A stretch of 64,000 bases of DNA, from the NCBI RefSeq assembly GCF_001425235.1, contig NZ_LMEA01000011.1, positions 927,523-991,522 of the forward strand, in the 5' to 3' direction. Each line of letters begins with the position of its first letter. Positions within the stretch are counted from its first letter, which is position 1. The translations under genes were made by a program, and so were the position numbers. Shown here one piece after another: positions 58,592 to 64,000 of the stretch. Source of the DNA: Devosia sp. Root413D1. Its GTDB lineage: Bacteria; Pseudomonadota; Alphaproteobacteria; Rhizobiales; Devosiaceae. The notes beneath the pieces were generated by a model. The model did no database searches. It had not been told where the DNA came from and was given only the letters and a program-made list of their open reading frames with translations.

Positions 58592-59266
58592 ATGATCACC
58601 TTAACCCCCTACCCCGATCGCACCTGGTGGCATCGCGGCAAACCCTATTCCCGGCTGGAACTGATCGGCGATGCGGTGATCCACGGGATCGGGCTGCTTG
58701 TCGCCTTGGGGCTCGGCGGCCTTCTCGTCGCCAGCAGCGGCATCGAGACCGCCCCGGCGCTCGGCGTCTATGTCGCCTCGCTGCTGCTGGTGCTCAGCAT
58801 CTCCCTCGCTTTCAACCTGGCGCCGGTCGCGCCGCTGAAGCGGCTCCTCGCCCGTTTCGACCAGGCTGCCATCTTCCTCCTCATCGCCGGCACTTACACG
58901 CCGCTCCTCGCTTTGCTCGGCGACACCCCTGCGGGCACGGTGATGCTGATTGCGGTATGGAGCGCGGCGCTGATCGGCATTGCGCTGAAGCTGATCGTGC
59001 CGCAGCACTTCGGTCGGCTGGCGCTGCTGCTCTATCTGGGCATCGGCTGGAGCGGTGTGCTGATCTTCCAGTCGCTGGCCAGCGTTTTGCCCGCGAGCAC
59101 GCTGCTGCTGATCATCGCCGGGGGCGTTGCCTATTGCTCCGGCATCATCTTCCACCTGTGGGAGCGTCTGCATTTCCACAACGTGATCTGGCACTGCTTC
59201 GTGGTGCTGGGCGCCAGCATCCACCTGTGGGCGGTGCTCGATTGCATGGTGCTGCAGCGGCTTTAG
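58592..59266 (+). CDS. TrhA/hemolysin III-family membrane protein
   Basis: A 224-residue protein with seven membrane helices. Family motifs: SRLELIGDAVIHGIGLL, AFDQAAIFLLIAGTYTP-like (LLARFDQAAIFLLIAGTYTPLLAL), IFHLWERLHFHNVIWHCFVVLGASIHLWAV; the conserved His and Glu cluster in the last helices is intact. Eukaryotic relatives are PAQR receptors; bacterial ones affect membrane energetics. Its end overlaps the response regulator at 59263 by 4 bp on the other strand. Confidence 0.88.
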   Translation: MITLTPYPDRTWWHRGKPYSRLELIGDAVIHGIGLLVALGLGGLLVASSGIETAPALGVYVASLLLVLSISLAFNLAPVAPLKRLLARFDQAAIFLLIAGTYTPLLALLGDTPAGTVMLIAVWSAALIGIALKLIVPQHFGRLALLLYLGIGWSGVLIFQSLASVLPASTLLLIIAGGVAYCSGIIFHLWERLHFHNVIWHCFVVLGASIHLWAVLDCMVLQRL

Positions 59267-59637
59267 CGCGGCGGCGCGGCAAGCAACTGGCGCATCGACG
59301 CCATAACTGCGGCGTGCTGGTAGGGCTTGCCGAAGAACACGCTACCATCGGGCATTTCGTTGATCTCGACCATCCGATGTCCCGAGGTGACGATGATCTG
59401 TACCGGTGGAAAGCGCTTCCTGACCGCGGCGGCCAGCTTCAGGCCATCCATGCTGCCGGGCATGTCGATATCGGTGAACATGATGCGCACGCTCGGCTCG
59501 GCATTGAGCACGACGATAGCCTGGTCGGCATTGGCGGCCTCGAAGACGAAAAACCCTTCGCGCTCCAGCTGATCGGCAATATCCATGCGGATCAGCGCTT
59601 CGTCTTCGACTACCAGCACTGAAACAGCATGTGTCAC
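59263..59637 (-). CDS. single-domain response regulator
   Basis: A 124-residue receiver with complete motifs: acid pair VLVVEDEALIR, phosphoacceptor in MFTDIDMPGSMDG, Thr/Ser in IIVTSGHR and Lys in FFGKPYQHAAV. Stand-alone. No kinase gene is adjacent on the same strand; it may serve the RsbQ-linked kinase or the hybrid kinase. Confidence 0.85.
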   Translation of the reverse strand: MTHAVSVLVVEDEALIRMDIADQLEREGFFVFEAANADQAIVVLNAEPSVRIMFTDIDMPGSMDGLKLAAAVRKRFPPVQIIVTSGHRMVEINEMPDGSVFFGKPYQHAAVMASMRQLLAAPPR

Positions 59638-59801
59638 GACATCACCTCAAGGGTAAGTCAGCATCAACTCCCAGCGGCCCCGATCGATCCTTCACGGGAC
59701 GTAACTCGTGAACACAATGACTCGCGCCGGGCCGTGATCCTTTCGGCTCCCGCCGCGTTAAGGCTGCGGCGGCCAGTCCGCGCGCCCAGTCGGAGCCTCG
59801 A

Positions 59802-60590
59802 TTGACCGTTATCGTTCGCAATCACGTCGTTACCGCCGGTGCGGGCCTGAAGCCGATGATCTTTGCGCATGGGTTCGGTTGCGACCAGAACATGTGGCGC
59901 TTCGTGGCCCCCGCCTTCGAGGCCGACCATCTCACCGTGCTGTTCGATCATGTCGGCGCCGGCAAGTCCGACCTGTCGGCCTATGATGCCGGCAAGTATT
60001 CCACACTCGAGGGTTATGCCGACGACCTCGTGGAAATCGGCCGGGCCCTCGGCGTCGGGGGCGGCGTGTTCGTCGGCCACTCGGTCAGCGCCATGATCGG
60101 CGTCCTCGCCTCGCTCAAGGCGCCCGAGATGTTCGAGAGCCTGGTGCTGGTCGGCCCCTCGCCGCGCTACATCGATGCCGAAGGCTATCATGGCGGCTTC
60201 ACCGCCCAGCAGATCGAGGAGCTGCTGGCCTCGCTCGCCGACAACCATATGGGCTGGTCGGCGGCAATGGCCCCCGCGATCATGGGCAATGCCGATCGCC
60301 CGGAACTGGGGGAGGAGCTGACCAACAGCTTCTGCCGCACCGATCCGGCGATCGCCCGGCAGTTCGCCCGCACCACGTTCACCGCCGATAACCGCGCCGA
60401 CCTCGCAAAGGTGACCGCCCGCACGCTGATCCTGCAATGCAGCGATGATATCATCGCGTCAGAGGCAGTGGGCGCCTATGTGCGCGACAATATTCCCGGG
60501 AGCGAAATGAAGATCCTGCAAGCGACTGGCCACTGCCCCAATCTCAGCGCGCCCGCCGAAGTGATTGCGGCGATCCGGGATTTCATCTGA
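59802..60590 (+). CDS. RsbQ-like alpha/beta hydrolase
   Basis: A 262-residue RsbQ/KAI2/D14-type hydrolase. TTG start with GGAG 6 bp upstream. Motifs: IFAHGFGCDQNMWRFVAPAF, nucleophile Ser in VGHSVSAMIGVL, catalytic Asp in LQCSDDIIAS and His in QATGHCPNLS. In Bacillus RsbQ works with the PAS phosphatase RsbP in energy-stress signalling. Here the next gene, 3 bp on, is a PAS histidine kinase, suggesting a comparable sensor pair. Confidence 0.9.
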   Translation: MTVIVRNHVVTAGAGLKPMIFAHGFGCDQNMWRFVAPAFEADHLTVLFDHVGAGKSDLSAYDAGKYSTLEGYADDLVEIGRALGVGGGVFVGHSVSAMIGVLASLKAPEMFESLVLVGPSPRYIDAEGYHGGFTAQQIEELLASLADNHMGWSAAMAPAIMGNADRPELGEELTNSFCRTDPAIARQFARTTFTADNRADLAKVTARTLILQCSDDIIASEAVGAYVRDNIPGSEMKILQATGHCPNLSAPAEVIAAIRDFI

Positions 60591-60593
60591 ACG

Positions 60594-61715
60594 ATGCCAG
60601 GGCCGGCTGCCGAAGACCTCGAAGATCTCTACGAGAATGCCCCGTGCGGCTATCTCTCGCTCGGCCGCGACGGGCGGATCGTCAAATCCAACCAGACCCT
60701 GTCGCGCTGGCTCGGCATCGCGCCCGACGCGCTTGTCGGCAAGCGCCTGCGCGACCTGCTCAGCACTGCCGGCCAGATCTTTTATGAAACCCATTTCGCG
60801 CCGCTGCTGCGCATGCAGGGGTATTTTGACGAGGTGGCGCTCGACCTGATCCGCGCCGATGGCACGCCGCTGCATGTCCTCGCCAATGCCGCCGAGCGCC
60901 GCGATTCCGAAGGCGAACTGCTGTTCACCCGGGTGACGGTGTTTCGGGCCACCGAGCGGCGCCGCTATGAGCGCGAGCTGGTCGACGCCACCGAGACCGC
61001 ACAGGCCGAAACCCGGCTGTCGAAAGGCCTGCTGCTGGCCGAGCACGAGGCGGCCGAGCTGCGCGAGCAGTTCATCGCCGTGCTCGGGCACGACCTGCGC
61101 AACCCGCTGGCCGCCATCGACGGCGGCACGAACCTGTTGATGCGCGAACCGCAGAGCGAGAAATCGCAGCGGGTCATCGGACTGATCCGTGGCAGCGTGC
61201 TGCGGATGAGCGGGCTGATCGACAATGTGATGGATTTTGCCCGCGGCCGGCTGGGTGGCGGGCTGCAGCTCAACCGCAGCCTGAAGCCGCTGCTGCCGAC
61301 CCTGGCGCAAGTGGTGGGAGAACTGAGGACCAGCTATCCGGAGCGCGAGATCGAGCTGCATCTCGATGCTGCCGCGGAGGTTGAGGCCGACCACGCCCGG
61401 CTGGCGCAGATGTTCTCGAACCTGTTGGCCAATGCCATCACTCATGGGGCGGCCGATCAGCCGGTACGGGTCGATGCCGTGCTGCGCGCCGGCGAACTCG
61501 AGCTTTCGGTGGCCAATGCCGGCCCGCCAATCCCGCCCGAAGCGATGGCTCAGCTGTTCCAGCCATTCTATCGCTCCAACCCAAACTCGCGGGTACAGGG
61601 CCTGGGGCTGGGGCTCTACATCGCCTCGCAGATTGCCCAGGCGCATGGCGGGCGGATCGACGTGACGTCGGATGCAACCGAGACGCGCTTCACCTTCCGC
61701 ATGCCGCAGGCCTGA
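60594..61715 (+). CDS. PAS histidine kinase, partner of RsbQ-like hydrolase
   Basis: A 373-residue cytosolic kinase. PAS domain about residues 8-125 (YENAPCGYLSLGRDGRIVKSNQTLSRWLG), coiled linker, HisKA with phosphoacceptor in AVLGHDLRNPLAAIDGG, HATPase with N box FSNLLANAITHGAA and GLGLGLYIASQIAQAHGG. No membrane segment. The RsbQ product probably supplies a small-molecule signal to the PAS domain. Confidence 0.9.
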   Translation: MPGPAAEDLEDLYENAPCGYLSLGRDGRIVKSNQTLSRWLGIAPDALVGKRLRDLLSTAGQIFYETHFAPLLRMQGYFDEVALDLIRADGTPLHVLANAAERRDSEGELLFTRVTVFRATERRRYERELVDATETAQAETRLSKGLLLAEHEAAELREQFIAVLGHDLRNPLAAIDGGTNLLMREPQSEKSQRVIGLIRGSVLRMSGLIDNVMDFARGRLGGGLQLNRSLKPLLPTLAQVVGELRTSYPEREIELHLDAAAEVEADHARLAQMFSNLLANAITHGAADQPVRVDAVLRAGELELSVANAGPPIPPEAMAQLFQPFYRSNPNSRVQGLGLGLYIASQIAQAHGGRIDVTSDATETRFTFRMPQA

Positions 61716-61716
61716 A

Positions 61717-61747
61717 GGCGGGGCTGGTGCCGGGCACCAGCCCCGCC
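61717..61747. terminator. strong bidirectional terminator
   Basis: GGCGGGGCTGGTGC pairs with GCACCAGCCCCGCC around CGG; a perfect 14-bp stem between convergent genes. Confidence 0.8.
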
Positions 61748-61754
61748 GAATGCG

Positions 61755-62249
61755 TTACGCCGCCTTGAGGTTGGCGTTGCCGATCGCCACCTTGGACAGT
61801 TTCTTGTCCGTCGCGATCTCTTCCTGCAGCGTTGCATCGAGCAGGGCCACGGCATCCTTCATGCCGAGCGTCGACGCCCAGCTCTTGAGCGTGCCGTAGC
61901 GGGCGATCTCATAATGCTCGACTGCCTGCGCCGCCGAGACTAACCCGGCATCGAGCGCCATCGTGCCCTTGAAATCTTCCATGATCGACTTGCCTTCCTC
62001 GAGAATACCGAGAATGGCGTCGCAGGTCTTGCCGCGGGCCGGCTTGCCGATCAGCTCGAACACCTGCTCGAGCCGTTCGACATGGCCCTCGGTCTCCTGC
62101 AGATGCTGCTCGAAACCGGCCTTGAGCTCGGGCGAGACCGCCGCCTTGGCCATCTTGGGCAGCGCTTTCACGATCTGCTTTTCGGCGTAGTAGATGTCCT
62201 TGAGCGTATCGAGGAACAGGTCGTCCAGGGTCTTTTCTTCGGTGGCCAT
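61755..62249 (-). CDS. DUF892 (YciE/YciF-like) ferritin-like protein
   Basis: A 164-residue four-helix-bundle protein: TLDDLFLDTLKDIYYAEKQIVKALPKMAKAA, FEQHLQETEGHVERLEQVFELIG and QAVEHYEIARYGTLKSWA. Glu/His positions fit a di-iron centre. E. coli relatives are general stress (RpoS) induced and protect against oxidative and osmotic damage. No EcfG site is seen upstream. Confidence 0.9.
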   Translation of the reverse strand: MATEEKTLDDLFLDTLKDIYYAEKQIVKALPKMAKAAVSPELKAGFEQHLQETEGHVERLEQVFELIGKPARGKTCDAILGILEEGKSIMEDFKGTMALDAGLVSAAQAVEHYEIARYGTLKSWASTLGMKDAVALLDATLQEEIATDKKLSKVAIGNANLKAA

Positions 62250-62407
62250 TTTGGCTCTCCAAGCGGTGGTGGTGAAAACGTGATGGGTGCGAACGGACGA
62301 GATGTGCAGCCCGACTGCCGTTCGCTGGTCGAGCAGGCAGGCCGGACAGACAAGCTGGCTTACAGAGCCTCGCCCGCCCGACCTGCGGTTCGGCAAATCC
62401 CCGCCCG

Positions 62408-63376
62408 CTAATGCAGCTCGGGGGTGCCGTTGACGCTGTCGCTCACGGCCTTGACGGTTTCGTCGTAGACCTTGGCCGCGCCATCCTTGCCTTTCTCGTA
62501 GAGGTCGGCGACACGGGTCTTGCCCTCCTCGTAGACCTCCGAAGCGACATCGATGGCCTTGCCCCTGACCTCATCGGCCAGTTCGCCCACGGCCTTGTCT
62601 TCCTGCTCGGTATGCGGCAGCGCAGCGCCGAGGGCGGCGCCCGCGGCAAAGGCCAGCGCCCCCGCGACCAGCGGCTGGTTGTGGAATGAATCCATCACCA
62701 CCTTGGTGGCGCGATCGGTCTGGTGCTGAGCGCTGCTGCCCACATGCCGGGCCTGCTGCTGCACACTGTCGAACATATCGCCGACCTGGTGACGGAGGTC
62801 CTGCCAGGCATGGGAGGCCCAACCTGCCGCCTCGTCGATGCGGTTGCCGGCTTCGTCCTGGAAATCCTGCAGCCGGTGGCCGGCCTCATCGAGAAAGCCG
62901 CCGAACTTCTTGCCCGCTTCGTCGACGAACTCGCCGGCCCGGTGACCCAGCTCGTTGGATTCGGCCTTGAAGCGCCTGCCGCCGGCATCTTCGAACTCGC
63001 TGAACCACTTGCCGGACTCGTCGGCCGCGTGGTTCACCCGGCGCAGGCCACCCGAGACGGTGGCATAGGGGTAATCGGAGCGGTAGCGGCTGGGCTGCGG
63101 CGCCGGGTTTGGCGCCGAGAGTTTCGGGCCCTGTCCGCTCATCAGCCAGACGAGGCTGATGCCCAGAAGCGCCGCCGGCAGCGGGTTATTGGAAACCGTG
63201 TGGCCGAGATTGGCGGCAAAATGCTGGCCACCATCCTTGCTGTAACTCAGCAGCTCATCCACCAGTTGGCCGGGGGACAGCCGGTCCTTGATCTCGCCGA
63301 TCCGGTCTTCGACACGCTGGCGCTGCTGTTCGACTTCGCGCTCCAGCTGGGCAGAGTCTTTTCCGTAGCTGCTCAT
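62408..63376 (-). CDS. DUF3618-family envelope stress protein
   Basis: A 322-residue protein. N-terminal DUF3618 (LEREVEQQRQRVEDRIGEIKDRLSPGQLVDELL), a short membrane segment near 65-80 (LPAALLGISLVWLMSGQGP), a middle with repeated DEAG(H/K/N)R units (VDEAGKKF, LDEAGHRL, QDEAGNRI), and GALAFAAGAALGAALP as a second segment. The stop of the holin-like gene overlaps its ATG (TGATG). Confidence 0.8.
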   Translation of the reverse strand: MSSYGKDSAQLEREVEQQRQRVEDRIGEIKDRLSPGQLVDELLSYSKDGGQHFAANLGHTVSNNPLPAALLGISLVWLMSGQGPKLSAPNPAPQPSRYRSDYPYATVSGGLRRVNHAADESGKWFSEFEDAGGRRFKAESNELGHRAGEFVDEAGKKFGGFLDEAGHRLQDFQDEAGNRIDEAAGWASHAWQDLRHQVGDMFDSVQQQARHVGSSAQHQTDRATKVVMDSFHNQPLVAGALAFAAGAALGAALPHTEQEDKAVGELADEVRGKAIDVASEVYEEGKTRVADLYEKGKDGAAKVYDETVKAVSDSVNGTPELH

Positions 63377-63792
63377 CACAGGCTCTCCTTAACGACCTCG
63401 GCATCGCGCGCGAGGGAATGGGTGGTGCGGTCGAGCTCGAAAGTGGTGGCCTTCCAGGCTTCGAGGCTCTTCGAAATGAAGCTCCAGGCGATGATGCCGA
63501 CGACGCCGGCCACCACGATGGAGGCAATGAAGCCCGCGGCCTGCTCCGACATGCCGATGGCGACGAGGCCCCAGGAGAGCCCGATCACCAGTGCCGACAA
63601 AAAGACGCCGACGGCGCCGATGGCGAGGACTCCACCAATGGCGAGGCCCTTGGAGGCGGCGAGCACATCACCGAGCTTTTCGGACGCCTCGGTCTTGGCC
63701 AACTGGATTTCCTTGCGGAACAGCCCGGAAATGTCGCCGGCCAAGCCGCCGAGCAGGTCGGTCAGGGTGTGCGGGCGCTCAGTATCCGCCAT
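63376..63792 (-). CDS. holin-like / DUF1469 membrane protein
   Basis: A 138-residue protein with two membrane helices: LAIGGVLAIGAVGVFLSALVIGLSWGLV and AAGFIASIVVAGVVGIIAWSFI. The N-terminal GLAGDISGLFRKEIQLAKTEASEKL and central layout fit the phage holin superfamily / DUF1469 (YqjE) group found beside DUF3618 in alphaproteobacteria. Co-transcribed with DUF3618. Confidence 0.8.
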   Translation of the reverse strand: MADTERPHTLTDLLGGLAGDISGLFRKEIQLAKTEASEKLGDVLAASKGLAIGGVLAIGAVGVFLSALVIGLSWGLVAIGMSEQAAGFIASIVVAGVVGIIAWSFISKSLEAWKATTFELDRTTHSLARDAEVVKESL

Positions 63793-64000
63793 TTCGGCCT
63801 CCCTCGTTAAAGACCGAGGTCGAGGGGTTCGAACCCGATTGCATCGAGCCCTGCCCCGGGCCTGAGCGGCCGGAAGCGTAGTTCGAGCTGTTGCCCGAAC
63901 CGTAGGTCGAGCTGTAGGCCGACCCCGAAGGGCTAGCCGCTGCATCGGGCTTGCGCGAAGCGGAGGCGAGGACGAAGCGAGAGGCGACAAAGCCAAGCAG
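63779..64000 (-). CDS. Ser/Gly-rich membrane protein, partial
   Basis: The C-terminal 73 codons of a gene entering from the right edge, reading LLGFVASRFVLASASRKPDAA, then a tail of Ser, Gly, Asn and Tyr (SAYSSTYGSGNSSNY). Its stop overlaps the start of the holin-like gene by 14 bp, so it heads this operon. It is probably the third partner of the DUF3618/YqjE unit; full sequence needed to name it. Confidence 0.6.
   Translation of the reverse strand: MLGFVASRFVLASASRKPDAAASPSGSAYSSTYGSGNSSNYASGRSGPGQGSMQSGSNPSTSVFNEGGRNGGY

Noticed and set aside
57706-59622. A 638-codon plus-strand frame across the Crp/Fnr and TrhA genes
   Set aside because: Overlaps genes with intact family motifs and has no recognisable domain.

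Overview
The window is about 64 kb of GC-rich DNA from an alphaproteobacterium, most likely a Hyphomicrobiales (rhizobial) genome and plausibly Devosia-like. The taxonomic placement is inference. It rests on codon and base composition, on small protein families typical of that order (DUF982, DUF2934, DUF3606, DUF6894, DUF6766), on an HWE-type kinase, and on many GGAAC-N16/17-(N)GTT promoters of the EcfG/RpoE2 type. No rRNA, tRNA, CRISPR array, transposase or phage module was recognised.

Layout. (1) 1-4.3 kb, minus strand: a carbohydrate ABC import operon (binding protein, two permeases) followed by an SDR dehydrogenase and an RraA-family enzyme, with two LacI-type palindromes upstream. (2) 4.5-6.1 kb: pyrF and a YpeA-like acetyltransferase. 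(3) 6.1-18 kb: a surface polysaccharide locus with a VanZ-like protein, a polyprenyl-phosphate sugar transferase, a Wzz-like chain-length protein, glycosyltransferases, and wecB-wecC-wecG-like genes for making and transferring UDP-ManNAcA. REP-like GC-rich palindromes and a glycosyltransferase remnant lie between these genes. (4) 18-57 kb: a long accessory-looking stretch of mostly small genes. It includes an EF-hand protein, an aldo/keto reductase with treZ, GSP39-like SDRs, a GSP17M-like protein, Hsp20, Ku x2, an exonuclease III, GlsB/YeaQ, SH3-domain proteins, an HWE kinase with a single-domain regulator, a collagen-like membrane protein and many short unknowns. (5) 57.4-64 kb: a Crp/Fnr regulator, a TrhA-type membrane protein, a response regulator, an RsbQ-like hydrolase paired with a PAS histidine kinase, a DUF892 protein, and a DUF3618/holin-like envelope operon cut by the window edge.

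The unifying signal in region 4 is regulation. Seventeen exact GGAAC-N16-18-GTT sequences sit just upstream of genes, on both strands and in the correct orientation, and several one-mismatch versions are also present. They drive both ku genes, the HWE kinase, the AKR-treZ pair, a GlsB operon and many unknown small genes. I read this as a cluster of general stress response genes. Within it are two partly duplicated arms (about 21-33 kb and 42-54 kb) sharing at least nine gene families.

The most novel items are: a repeated receiver-plus-small-protein module with a conserved leader; a pair of 24-25 residue membrane microproteins; a two-copy RNA-like element with compensatory changes; an identical 12-residue tail on two unrelated proteins; and inverted repeats fused to the -10 element and start codon of two small genes. 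All calls come from reading the sequence. No database search was run.
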